A DNA stretch of 64,000 nt, taken from the NCBI GenBank assembly GCA_963829485.1, contig CAWHIK010000004.1:248001-312000 (forward strand), read 5' to 3'. The position numbers and the translations under genes are program-made. Below, piece after piece: positions 34,270-42,970 of this stretch. Position 1 is the first letter of the stretch. Every line of letters begins with the position of its first letter. The notes beneath the pieces are model-generated. The model was not told where the DNA came from and made no database searches. It saw nothing but the letters and a program-made list of their open reading frames with translations. The stretch comes from JBGPQJ01 sp963829485. Its GTDB lineage: Bacteria > Chloroflexota > Anaerolineae > Anaerolineales > Villigracilaceae.

Positions 34270-36120
34270 TCAGATCATTAGATGCCAATCGAGGAATCGC
34301 TCGATCCGCTCGATGGCATCCTGGTAGTTTTTCCTTTGAAGAAATCCGTGCGGTTCTCCGGCATACGTTTTGTATTCGAACTGCTTCCCATGACGTTTTA
34401 ATGCTTCCACCCATTCTTCGCTTGACTCGGGAGGGACGATATCGTCTAGGAGCCCGTGGAGGATAAGGACGGGTTTCTTAATATTCTCGATCTGGTATAG
34501 CGGAGACCCCTCCCGGTAGGCATTAGGGAAATCGCGAGGGTGACCAAGGAAAATCTCGGTGTACAGTCTCAGCTCCCGGCTGCACTGCGCCCACGAGCTG
34601 TATAAGTTGGAATCGCCAAACTTCGTGATTCCGCATGCGAATCGATATTCCGAATCCCTGGAGAGGGCACAAATAGTCATGTAGCCGCCATAGCTTCCAC
34701 CCATGATGGCGATCTTCGAGGGGTCGACGCCGATCTTTTTTAGAAATTCACCCCCATGGATGCAATCCTGTGTGTCGCCGCCTCCCCAGTCGCCATAATT
34801 CTTGTGTTCGAAATCGACGCCATAGCCGGTCGAACCCCGATAATTGGGGGCAAGTACGGTATACCCCTTTGCCACAAGATATTGAACTAAAAGATCCCAT
34901 TCAAACATAGCCTGACCTGAAGGACCGCCATGGACATAAACAATGCCCGCCTTGTTAGATTTTTCGGGTTTGTACAGGAAAGCTGGAATTTCCAAACAAT
35001 CCTTGCTTGGATATCGTATGATCTCAGGCAGGATAAGGTTGTTGGCTGCCATCGCCGGGAGTGTCGTAAAGGTTAATTGTGTGGACTTCCGGTCAGCCAT
35101 GTCCAGGCGATAGATCTCAGGAGCAGAGATAGGACTCTCGTATTCGTAAGTGATGAAAGAGCCGTCCAGAGACCACTGGGGATTAGAATGGCATCCGTTT
35201 CCCGATACAATCATGTCAGACTTGCCTTTTTCCGGATCTAGCAGCGCAAGATTTTGTGCTCCTTCAACGTTGACGCAGCAGGCAATTAACTTTCCGTCAG
35301 GAGACCATGCCGGCCAGGAAATATCATGATCATCAGGGGTCACTTTTCGCAACCCGGATCCGTCAGGTTTTATTACCCATAAGTGATCATGTCCATCCTG
35401 CTGTGAGATGAATGCCAACTTTTTCCCATCTGGTGACCAGCGTGGATTCCACGAGCGGTTCTTATGCCGTCCGTAAACGACTCGATGCTCGTTCGTTGTC
35501 AGGTCCATGATGCAGATGTCGAGCCTGTTGATGTCGTCGAATCTCCGCAGAACGTAAGCAACAGCTTTCCCATCCGGAGATGGCTGTGGATCCCAGTGGT
35601 CGCCATCCGGAGTATTAGTAAGCAGGCGGGATTGAATCAAGTCCGGAGTGACCAAAACCAGCTGATCCACGTCCTCGCGCTCGACGCTGACGATCAGGGA
35701 TTTCGAATCAGGCATCCAGCGCGGATTCCAGCTGCCGGTCCAGGTCTCGGTGATCTTCTTTGGAATTCCTCCTGCTGATGGGACAATGTGAACATGGTCT
35801 TCGAGGGAAAATGCCAGCCACTTGCCGTCCGGCGACCACTGAGGGATTTCGTCCGCCCAGTAGGGCACGGCTGCCCGGCTGGTCGTGATTCGCAAGAGCC
35901 ACCCTCCAGCACTCGGAATAGTAAATACATCCGATAGAGATTCGCCGTCCCGGATACAGGCGATCGTGTGTCCGTCGGGTGAAAGCCTGTGATTCCGAAT
36001 CCTTTCATGAGCTGAGATCAGATTGAGATCCCATCCCTTTGGGGGCTTAATATCCGGACGAGGGAGTGACGGCCATCCGAGGCGTTCGTACTTTTCCTGG
36101 ATATCAATTATTTTTGACAT
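34270..36120 (-). CDS. S9-family prolyl oligopeptidase (acylaminoacyl-peptidase type)
   Basis: 616 aa from ATG 36120 (AAAGGA upstream). The first 350 residues contain repeated beta-propeller blades of the TolB/PD40 kind (SPDGKWLAFS, SPDGKAVAYVL, SPDGKKLAFIS, SPDGKLIACC). The C-terminal alpha/beta-hydrolase has GGPSGQAMFEWDLLVQYLVAKGY, the nucleophile elbow GGSYGGYMT (Ser about residue 475), the Asp in GLLDDIVPP and the His in GEPHGFL. It cleaves short peptides; no signal peptide, hence cytoplasmic. Convergent with the RIO kinase gene. Confidence 0.93.
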   Translation of the reverse strand: MSKIIDIQEKYERLGWPSLPRPDIKPPKGWDLNLISAHERIRNHRLSPDGHTIACIRDGESLSDVFTIPSAGGWLLRITTSRAAVPYWADEIPQWSPDGKWLAFSLEDHVHIVPSAGGIPKKITETWTGSWNPRWMPDSKSLIVSVEREDVDQLVLVTPDLIQSRLLTNTPDGDHWDPQPSPDGKAVAYVLRRFDDINRLDICIMDLTTNEHRVVYGRHKNRSWNPRWSPDGKKLAFISQQDGHDHLWVIKPDGSGLRKVTPDDHDISWPAWSPDGKLIACCVNVEGAQNLALLDPEKGKSDMIVSGNGCHSNPQWSLDGSFITYEYESPISAPEIYRLDMADRKSTQLTFTTLPAMAANNLILPEIIRYPSKDCLEIPAFLYKPEKSNKAGIVYVHGGPSGQAMFEWDLLVQYLVAKGYTVLAPNYRGSTGYGVDFEHKNYGDWGGGDTQDCIHGGEFLKKIGVDPSKIAIMGGSYGGYMTICALSRDSEYRFACGITKFGDSNLYSSWAQCSRELRLYTEIFLGHPRDFPNAYREGSPLYQIENIKKPVLILHGLLDDIVPPESSEEWVEALKRHGKQFEYKTYAGEPHGFLQRKNYQDAIERIERFLDWHLMI

Positions 36121-36271
36121 GGATAGTCCTTTCACTATAATTTGTTCACATTTGAACGCAGAAAAATGCTATACCGGGTGCTTTTCGTTTTAATAATAAT
36201 CCTGTACAATAGTTTTGAATGACTATGCAGTATTACCGCATGCCGCAAGAATATCAACTACAAGGCGGTTC

Positions 36272-36304
36272 AATCACCGGCGTCTTTTGATGACGCTGGT
36301 GATT
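36272..36304 (+). terminator. hairpin in the leader of the peptide transporter operon
   Basis: AATCACCGGCGTC (36272-36284), loop TTTTGAT, GACGCTGGTGATT (36292-36304): 13 bp with one G-U wobble, followed by TATTTTC. It precedes the substrate-binding-protein gene by 25 nt. It may act as attenuator or mRNA stabiliser. Confidence 0.5.
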
Positions 36305-36329
36305 TATTTTCTCAGCTGAGGAGGAGATC

Positions 36330-37961
36330 ATGAAATTCAAAATAGTTGTGTTTCTATTGATTTTAGCATCATTGGTCCTAAGTGCTTGTGGGGTGGGAAC
36401 ATCCAGAAATGAACCGGCCATAGTCCGCATCGGTTATGCCGGCAGTCCGGATACACTCAATCCAGGCGCGGCAGTCCTTGCGGAGTCATATACCATGTTC
36501 GAATTGGCTTATGATTCGATGTATGAGCTGAATCTGGACGGCACTTTTTCGCTCAACCTGGCAAAAAGCGTTGAGACATCCGACGACGGATTGGTCTGGA
36601 CTTATAAACTTCGCGAGGCGAAATTCCATGACGGCACTCCGCTCACAGCAGAGGATATCGTCTTTTCCTATAATTTATATGGCTCCACGGAAGGATATCC
36701 ATGGATGGGTGATTACACATCCTACTTCGAGAACGTAGAAGCCCCGTCGGCGGATACCGTTGTGATTACCTTGTCAGAAGCCATCCCTAACATAGAAAGC
36801 CAATTGGTCTTTTTATACGTGCTGCCTAAGCATATTTGGGAGAATGAAGATCCGGTTGAATTCGAGAATACAACTATGATCGGCAGTGGTCCTTTCAAGA
36901 TGGTTGAATACAAACCGAACGAATTTGTCCAAATGGCAGCCAATAAAGATCATCCGAATTCACCCAAGGTGGACGAGGTCATTTTCCAGACTTTTGAGAA
37001 CAACGACGCACTGGTGCAGGCGATCAAGACCGGTCAGGTTGATATGATCACCGAAATGCCGGCCACGGCTGTGGAGGCTTTAAAGGCGGTGGACAATGTT
37101 GTGGTTGAAGTGGGCGCGCCTTTTTCACCAACCGTCACGGATGTCATATTCAACCAGTGCTTACCCGAAAACTGTCCGGAGGGCGATGGATTATGCACAG
37201 GTCATCCCTCGTTGCAGGATCGTAACGTTCGTCTTGCGCTGTCTCATGCGACAGACAAAGTGAAGATCAATGACGTGATCCTGCTCGGAACCGGCTCGCA
37301 GGGAACGACCTTGATCCCGGATGGACTCGGAGTTTGGTATAACAGCTCGATCAAGGATTATGAGTTTGATGTTGCTAAGGCTAATCAAATACTTGATGAT
37401 GCCGGGTATAAAGATGCGGACGGAGACGGCATCCGGGAAATGCCGGATGGCACCAATCCTCTTGTCTATCGCGTCAATTGGCCAAGCGACACGATCGACG
37501 GTCCCCGCCTGGCAGAATTGCTTAGCGAGATGTGGAAGAAAGTCGGAGTAAAACTGGAACTCCAGGCGATGGATGCCGGTGCGCTGACTGCGGCCTGTTG
37601 TCCAGCTTTTGATTTCGACATTATCCTGTGGGGATGGGGTTCTGACCCCGACCCGAACCTGCTCTTGAGCGTGATGACCACAGATGAAATTCCCACTGGA
37701 AGCAGCGAGACAGGTTACTCCAATCCCGATTACGATGCGCTCTACCTGCAGCAGGCTGTAGAACGGGATTTCGAAAAGCGGAAGGATCTTGTCTGGCAGA
37801 TGCAACAAATCGTCTTCGACGATGTTGTTTATATCATTCCATACTATGATCCGAACATCCAGGCGTATCGCACAGACCGTTTCACGGGATGGCTTACGGG
37901 ACAGCCCAAGCTTGCTCTCGAGGATGTCAGTTCGCTCGTCGTGATCGAACCCGTTAAGTGA
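36330..37961 (+). CDS. peptide-type ABC transporter substrate-binding lipoprotein
   Basis: 543 aa, SBP family 5 (DppA/OppA/NikA). Lipoprotein signal with lipobox LSAC (Cys20). Conserved core: RIGYAGSPDTLNPGAAVLAESYTMFELAYDSMYEL, LAKSVETSDDGLVWTYKLREAKFHDGTPLTAEDIVFSYNL, MIGSGPFKMVEYKPNEFVQM, LALSHATDKVKINDVILLGTGSQGTTLIP. It binds the substrate (di/oligopeptides or another small molecule) outside the membrane and delivers it to the permeases encoded downstream. A 172-nt gap with palindromes separates it from the permease gene. AGGAGGAG is the ribosome site. Confidence 0.94.
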   Translation: MKFKIVVFLLILASLVLSACGVGTSRNEPAIVRIGYAGSPDTLNPGAAVLAESYTMFELAYDSMYELNLDGTFSLNLAKSVETSDDGLVWTYKLREAKFHDGTPLTAEDIVFSYNLYGSTEGYPWMGDYTSYFENVEAPSADTVVITLSEAIPNIESQLVFLYVLPKHIWENEDPVEFENTTMIGSGPFKMVEYKPNEFVQMAANKDHPNSPKVDEVIFQTFENNDALVQAIKTGQVDMITEMPATAVEALKAVDNVVVEVGAPFSPTVTDVIFNQCLPENCPEGDGLCTGHPSLQDRNVRLALSHATDKVKINDVILLGTGSQGTTLIPDGLGVWYNSSIKDYEFDVAKANQILDDAGYKDADGDGIREMPDGTNPLVYRVNWPSDTIDGPRLAELLSEMWKKVGVKLELQAMDAGALTAACCPAFDFDIILWGWGSDPDPNLLLSVMTTDEIPTGSSETGYSNPDYDALYLQQAVERDFEKRKDLVWQMQQIVFDDVVYIIPYYDPNIQAYRTDRFTGWLTGQPKLALEDVSSLVVIEPVK

Positions 37962-38059
37962 CTATTTGATGAAACGGGTTATGCAAATCTTGTCTACTGG
38001 CGTATCGCGAGGATAATTAGCGCGCGGCGGTTGACAAGCTGACGTTGACTCTCCATGGA

Positions 38060-38080
38060 TTTAACCCATTGGGTTAAATT
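38060..38080. promoter_or_regulatory. operator-like palindrome
   Basis: ATTTAACCCA-t-TGGGTTAAAT: perfect 10-bp inverted repeat with 1-nt spacer, in the gap between the substrate-binding-protein and permease genes. CTCTCC and GGAGAG flank it, extending a possible RNA stem. Confidence 0.45.
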
Positions 38081-38109
38081 GGTTTTAGCGGAGAGATAAC
38101 AGTTTATCC

Positions 38110-38148
38110 CGGTGTTGCATCCAATACCTGATTATGGATGCAACACCG
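38110..38148 (+). terminator. strong hairpin that contains the permease start codon
   Basis: Perfect 14-bp stem CGGTGTTGCATCCA (38110-38123) / TGGATGCAACACCG (38135-38148), 11-nt loop, then TTCTTC. The annotated ATG (38134) abuts the 3' arm. It could lower permease expression relative to the binding protein. Confidence 0.65.
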
Positions 38149-39204
38149 TTCTTCAACCCAAACTGGCTGGCTTATGTGAAAAGAACCCGGTTCTTTCTTA
38201 AAAAACTTGCATGGGCATTGTTTACGATCATCTTTGTGATCGTGTTAAATTTCTTTCTGTTCAGAGTGCTTCCGGGTGACCCTGCCAAGCAGGGGGTGCG
38301 CGACCCTCGAATGACCAAAGAGTCCATCGAAGCGATACGTGTTCGGTTCGGGCTGGACAAGCCCATCATCAACTGCTTCAAATCCTTGAACCCAATTGAG
38401 GTGGGGGACTGTCTTGTTAATCCATTCGACACCCAGTTCTTTATTTATGCCAGGAACCTGGTTCAAGGCGATCTGGGCGTCAGTTTTCACTACAACCGAC
38501 CTGTGAAGGAAGTTTTATTGCAAAGGCTTTGGAACACTGTCCTGCTCATTGGCGCAGGTCAGATCCTGGCTATTGTATTAGGTGTTGTAATCGGAATTAT
38601 GGCTGCCTGGAAAGCCAAAACCAAAGTGGACTACAGTGCCTTGTTGATTAGCTTGCTTGCCTGGAGCCTGCCAACTTTCTGGCTGGGAATGATGCTGCTT
38701 TTTTGGGGTTCAAATAATGGCTTCCCCATTGGGGGTAAGGCTACGCCTGGAATGCGTGCCGCGCCGCTTCCCGAGCAGATTGCTGACATACTCCACCACA
38801 TGGTTCTACCGACCTTGACTTATACTATTATCTTCATGGGCGAATATATGCTGATCATGCGCTCTAGCCTGCTGGATGTTCTTTCTGAAGATTATATTCT
38901 TACTGCGAAAGCAAAGGGACTAAGCACGTTTCAAATCCTGAAAGACCATGCGTTGAAGAACGCCATGCTGCCCCTGGTGACGGTGATCGCATTAAATCTG
39001 GGTTTTACAATGGCAGGCGCAATTCAAATTGAAACAGTCTTTTCGTGGCCTGGCTTGGGCGGTGCCATTTACGAGGGAGTGGTGCGCCGGGATTACCCGA
39101 TGCTGCAGGGGGCTTTCATGATGATTGCAATCAGCGTGATCGTTGCAAACCTTCTGGCAGAGCTCGGATACTCCATTCTTGACCCGAGAGTGAAAACTGA
39201 TTGA
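38134..39204 (+). CDS. peptide-type ABC transporter permease (DppB family)
   Basis: 356 aa. Six or so membrane helices: KLAWALFTIIFVIVLNFFLFRVLPGDP at the N-terminus with the conserved FRVLPGDP, LLQRLWNTVLLIGAGQILAIVLGVVIGIMAAW, and the EAA-like cytoplasmic loop YILTAKAKGLSTFQILKDHALKNAMLPLVTVIALNLG, then SWPGLGGAIYEGVVRRDYPMLQGAFM. The ATG at 38134 sits at the edge of a 14-bp hairpin and has no Shine-Dalgarno; no better in-frame start is visible (GTG 38176 also lacks one). The gene pairs with the fusion at 39206. Confidence 0.9.
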   Translation: MDATPFFNPNWLAYVKRTRFFLKKLAWALFTIIFVIVLNFFLFRVLPGDPAKQGVRDPRMTKESIEAIRVRFGLDKPIINCFKSLNPIEVGDCLVNPFDTQFFIYARNLVQGDLGVSFHYNRPVKEVLLQRLWNTVLLIGAGQILAIVLGVVIGIMAAWKAKTKVDYSALLISLLAWSLPTFWLGMMLLFWGSNNGFPIGGKATPGMRAAPLPEQIADILHHMVLPTLTYTIIFMGEYMLIMRSSLLDVLSEDYILTAKAKGLSTFQILKDHALKNAMLPLVTVIALNLGFTMAGAIQIETVFSWPGLGGAIYEGVVRRDYPMLQGAFMMIAISVIVANLLAELGYSILDPRVKTD

Positions 39205-39205
39205 C

Positions 39206-41131
39206 ATGGCAATTGCAACCTTGGAGACCCTGCCCGCAAAAGCATCACCTTTCCAGAATTTCTGGACTACTTTCCGCAAGAACCGGATGGGTTTGGCAGG
39301 CTTGATCATGTTGGTCGCGATAATCCTCGTGGCCATTTTTGCCCCATGGATCGCTCCTTATGATCCCTACTCTTCAGAAAATGTGACGTCGGAAGATATC
39401 TATCAGCCGCCAAGTCCCGAACACCCCTTTGGGACTGACGATGCCGGTAGGGACGTCCTTTCCCAGTTTGTCTATGGTGCCAGGGTGTCACTCGTTGTTG
39501 GTTTTTTCGCCTCCTTTATTGCGCTTGCAATAGGAGGGACATTGGGTATTTCAGCCGGCTTCTTCGGTGGGCGCACTGAAAATGTGTTAATGCGGTTCAA
39601 CGATATCATGCTGGTCATCCCAGACCTGGCTTTGATGGTGGTGATTATCGCTCTGACCAAGCCCAGCCTATGGAATATTATCCTGGTGATTGGCCTGCTT
39701 GGCTGGACCTTTACGTCTCGCATTGTCCGTTCCCAAACTCTGGCTGTGAAATCCAAGAAGTATGTTTTGCGCGCCCGGGCGATCGGATCTGGCAATGGGC
39801 ACATTATCAGAACGCATATCCTCCCCTTGGTGCTCCCCTTGTTAGTCGTAAATGCCGTCCTTGTGATTTCAGTATCCATCCTGAATGAAAGCGCACTGTC
39901 ATTCCTTGGTTTGGGTGACCCGACTGTAATTTCCTGGGGACAGATGCTGAATTACGCATTTTCTCGCGGCGCCATGAGTTCAGGAGCGTGGTGGGCTTTA
40001 GTTGTCCCGGGCTTCGGGATTGTGTGGGTCGTTCTTGCGCTGACGCTGCTCGGTCAAGGTCTGGAACAGGTATTTAATCCCAGACTCGAGTCTCATAATC
40101 TGGTGGAGCGGAAAATGACTGCATCCCCGCCTCAACCGGAAACCACCAAGCCTGCCCCTTCGGTGGGTGAGCCGTTGTTAAGTGTAAAGAATCTGTCGAT
40201 TGAATATAAGATCAGCGATACATCCGCAGCACGCGCTGTGGATAATGTCAGTTTTACTTTAAGAAAAGGTGAATTGTTAGGTTTGGTGGGCGAGAGCGGA
40301 TGTGGCAAAACGACCTTGATGTTAGCCTTGCTGCATATTCTTCCCGCTGCTGGAAGTATTGTGGAAGGCTCCATCCAATTTGATGGTCATGACTTGACCA
40401 AATTTGATGAAGACCAGATGAGAGATATTCGCTGGAAACGAATTTCGATCATTTTTCAAGGTGCGATGAATGCTCTTAATCCGGTTCGAACAGTGGGCGA
40501 TCAGATCCTTGAAGCGATCGTCCAACATGAATCGAGTTATCCTAAAGAGAAACTGGATGGCAGAGTTGATGAACTGTTGGACTTAGTTGGAATTCCAGCG
40601 GAACGTAAACAGGATTATCCTCACCAGTATTCAGGTGGAATGCGCCAACGCGCCATGATCGCCATGGCTCTGGCATGTAACCCGGAAATTGTCATTGCAG
40701 ATGAACCGACAACCGCCCTGGATGTGATGATCCAGGCGCAGATTCTTGAGCTGCTATCTTCGCTGCGGGAGAAGCTGGGATTGTCCATCATCCTGGTTAC
40801 GCATGACCTGGGCGTCGTCGCCGAGATGTGCGATTCTGTCCTCGTGATGTACGGAGGGGTTATGGCTGAATATGCACCGGTGGATGTTGTTTATAATTCC
40901 CCTCAGCATCCCTACACGCGCGAGTTACTCAAGGCATTTCCCGATCTGGCTAATCCCGAAAAACAATTGAGCTCGATCCCTGGTTACCCGCCTCGCCTCG
41001 ATAATTTACCCCGGGGCTGCAGATTTGCGCCTCGCTGTTCGCAAGCCTTTGAGCGTTGCGAAGAAGACCTGCCAGCAATCCATGACTTGGGCGAAAACCA
41101 CTATGCGAGCTGTCACTTATTGGATACGTAA
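39206..41131 (+). CDS. fused permease-ATPase of the peptide ABC transporter (DppC-DppD)
   Basis: 641 aa, roughly twice a normal DppC. Residues 1 to about 290 are a permease: N-terminal RKNRMGLAGLIMLVAIILVAIFAPWIAPYDP, GTDDAGRDVLSQFVYGARVSL, the EAA loop YVLRARAIGSGNGHIIRTHILP and LSFLGLGDPTVISWG. A Pro-rich linker (SPPQPETTKPAPS) leads to an ATPase from about 325: Walker A GLVGESGCGKTTL (about 358-370), signature QYSGGMRQRAMIAMALA, Walker B IVIADEPTTALDV, and the C-terminal oligopeptide domain with GCRFAPRCSQAFERCEEDLP (a 4Fe-4S-type Cys pattern). It overlaps the next gene by 1 nt. Confidence 0.92.
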   Translation: MAIATLETLPAKASPFQNFWTTFRKNRMGLAGLIMLVAIILVAIFAPWIAPYDPYSSENVTSEDIYQPPSPEHPFGTDDAGRDVLSQFVYGARVSLVVGFFASFIALAIGGTLGISAGFFGGRTENVLMRFNDIMLVIPDLALMVVIIALTKPSLWNIILVIGLLGWTFTSRIVRSQTLAVKSKKYVLRARAIGSGNGHIIRTHILPLVLPLLVVNAVLVISVSILNESALSFLGLGDPTVISWGQMLNYAFSRGAMSSGAWWALVVPGFGIVWVVLALTLLGQGLEQVFNPRLESHNLVERKMTASPPQPETTKPAPSVGEPLLSVKNLSIEYKISDTSAARAVDNVSFTLRKGELLGLVGESGCGKTTLMLALLHILPAAGSIVEGSIQFDGHDLTKFDEDQMRDIRWKRISIIFQGAMNALNPVRTVGDQILEAIVQHESSYPKEKLDGRVDELLDLVGIPAERKQDYPHQYSGGMRQRAMIAMALACNPEIVIADEPTTALDVMIQAQILELLSSLREKLGLSIILVTHDLGVVAEMCDSVLVMYGGVMAEYAPVDVVYNSPQHPYTRELLKAFPDLANPEKQLSSIPGYPPRLDNLPRGCRFAPRCSQAFERCEEDLPAIHDLGENHYASCHLLDT

Positions 41132-42120
41132 TGACTGAGCCATTCCTCGAAGTAACGAAGTTGAAGAAGGTCTTTTCTGCAGAGAAACAAAGCCTGTTTT
41201 TCGGTGGAAAAGAGAGGCTGGTGCATGCCATCGATGGTGTGGACCTTAGTCTGTCTCGAGGGGAGGTCCTTGCTCTTGTTGGTGAAAGCGGATGCGGAAA
41301 GTCCACGCTGGCGTTGACGTTGATGGGGTTGGAGCGCCCTACCGAGGGCAGTATTATTTTTGAAGGGACGGACATTTCAGCTCTCAACGAGGATGGCTTG
41401 AAGCGGATCCGCCGCAGGATCCAGATGATTTTTCAGGACCCCTACGAATCCCTCAATCCGACTCAAACGATAGAAGAAATCGTGACCGAGCCGCTGCTTG
41501 TCCATGGTTTGGCGAAGAAAAAGGATGATCGCCGAGCACTGGTTGTTCGTTCGCTTGAGGATTCGGGTCTCAAGCCTGCTTCGGTCTACCTGGATAGGTA
41601 TCCGCATCAATTGTCCGGTGGACAGCGGCAAAGGGTCGTGATCGCAAGCGCACTGGTGTTGGAACCTCAGCTCCTATTGGCAGATGAACCGGTTTCCATG
41701 CTGGATGTTTCCATTCGTGCGGAGATCATCAACCTGCTTGCTGAGTTGCGGAGAACTCGCAAGATCTCGGTGATATTCATCACTCATGACCTCGGAACTG
41801 TCGGCTACTTTGCCGACAGGGTAGCCGTGATGTATTTGGGCAAAATCGTGGAAATTGGATCCGCAAGTGAAGTTCTTACGCAGCCCTCGCATCCCTACAC
41901 TAAAGCGCTGCTCTCGGTGATCCCGGTTCCCAACCCCAGGCTGAGAAAGCAGCGTATCATCCTTCAAGGTGAGACGCCCAATCCTGTTGATATCCCTCGA
42001 GGCTGTCGTTTTAATCCCAGATGCCCAATTGTTGTGGATGTATGCAGGGAGATTGAACCTCAGCTTTTAGATATAGATAACAAGCACAAGGTGGCTTGCA
42101 TTAGAGCAAAAGAGATGTGA
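41131..42120 (+). CDS. peptide ABC transporter ATP-binding protein (DppF/OppF family)
   Basis: 329 aa. Walker A ALVGESGCGKSTLALTLMGL, Q-loop IFQDPYESLNPTQT, signature QLSGGQRQRVVIASALVLEPQLLLADEPVSMLDVSIRAEII, H-loop FITHDLGTVGYFADRVAVMYLG, C-terminal GCRFNPRCPIVVDVCREIEPQL. With the ATPase half of the preceding fusion it forms the nucleotide-binding pair. Its start overlaps that gene's stop (TAATG), so translation is coupled. Confidence 0.94.
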   Translation: MTEPFLEVTKLKKVFSAEKQSLFFGGKERLVHAIDGVDLSLSRGEVLALVGESGCGKSTLALTLMGLERPTEGSIIFEGTDISALNEDGLKRIRRRIQMIFQDPYESLNPTQTIEEIVTEPLLVHGLAKKKDDRRALVVRSLEDSGLKPASVYLDRYPHQLSGGQRQRVVIASALVLEPQLLLADEPVSMLDVSIRAEIINLLAELRRTRKISVIFITHDLGTVGYFADRVAVMYLGKIVEIGSASEVLTQPSHPYTKALLSVIPVPNPRLRKQRIILQGETPNPVDIPRGCRFNPRCPIVVDVCREIEPQLLDIDNKHKVACIRAKEM

Positions 42121-42126
42121 ACAGAC

Positions 42127-42900
42127 ATGGATATTATCAGCACTCAAAACCCACGCATAAAATTTCTAGTGAAACTGCGAGACCGCCGTGTTCGCGAGCG
42201 GGAAGGATTGATGCTTGTTGAAGGAGCATACGAGGTGGAGGTTGCCCTGAAGTCGGGGCTGACTCCACAAACGGTCTACCTGTCTCCGGAATTGGCAGCT
42301 GAAAAGGTTCCAATTGGAACTACTGCGGAAATATTAACAGTGAGCGTACCTGTCTTCGAAAAAATTTCCTATCGTGACAATCCGGATGGCTGGTTGGCGG
42401 TTTTTCCCATCCCGCGTCGGGATTTTATCGACCTAAAAGTGGGAACAAATCCGTTCGTTTTAACGGTGGAAGCGGTGGAAAAGCCGGGCAACTTAGGTGC
42501 AATCCTGCGCACTGCCGATTCTGCTGGTGTGGACGCGATATTGGTCTGTGATCCCAAGGCAGATCTCTTCAACCACAATGTTGTTCGTGCCAGTCGTGGA
42601 ACTGTGTTCACCGTTCCCGCCGTTCAAACAACGAATGCTGAAGCCCTTTCGTGGCTGCGCACACAGGGATTACAGATCATTGCTGCCACTCCTTCGACCA
42701 CGAAACCGTATTTCGAAATCGATCTTCAGAAGCCTACTGCTATTGTTGTCGGGACTGAAAACGAAGGATTGAGCGACTTCTGGCTGGAAAATGCAGATGA
42801 AAAAGTGCTCATACCCATGAAAGGAAAAGTAAACTCGTTAAATGTCTCGATTTCGACTGCGATCATAGCCTATGAATTGGTCAGGCAGAGAAGTAATTAA
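42127..42900 (+). CDS. TrmH/SpoU-family RNA 2'-O-methyltransferase
   Basis: 257 aa. The N-terminus is a SpoU substrate-binding domain (STQNPRIKFLVKLRDRRVREREGLMLVEGAYEVEVAL). The C-terminal SPOUT trefoil-knot methyltransferase has LTVEAVEKPGNLGAILRTADSAGVDAILV, FNHNVVRASRGTVFTVP, AIVVGTENEGLSDFWLENADEKVLIPMKGKVNSLNVSISTAIIAYEL. It 2'-O-methylates a ribose in rRNA or tRNA; the site is not determinable. It begins 6 nt after the transporter ATPase stop and is probably read through in the same transcript. Confidence 0.93.
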   Translation: MDIISTQNPRIKFLVKLRDRRVREREGLMLVEGAYEVEVALKSGLTPQTVYLSPELAAEKVPIGTTAEILTVSVPVFEKISYRDNPDGWLAVFPIPRRDFIDLKVGTNPFVLTVEAVEKPGNLGAILRTADSAGVDAILVCDPKADLFNHNVVRASRGTVFTVPAVQTTNAEALSWLRTQGLQIIAATPSTTKPYFEIDLQKPTAIVVGTENEGLSDFWLENADEKVLIPMKGKVNSLNVSISTAIIAYELVRQRSN

Positions 42901-42920
42901 TATTGTTGACCAAGTAGGCG

Positions 42921-42967
42921 CATTTCAAAAAGAGGATGCTCGTAAAGGGCATCCTCTTTTTGAAATG
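42921..42967. terminator. long bidirectional terminator
   Basis: 19-bp perfect stem CATTTCAAAAAGAGGATGC (42921-42939) / GCATCCTCTTTTTGAAATG (42949-42967) between the convergent methyltransferase and ABC exporter genes. Confidence 0.9.
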
Positions 42968-42970
42968 AAT

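Noticed and set aside
36272..36304. Riboswitch in the peptide transporter leader
   Set aside because: Only a single simple hairpin is visible; no conserved aptamer pattern known to me.
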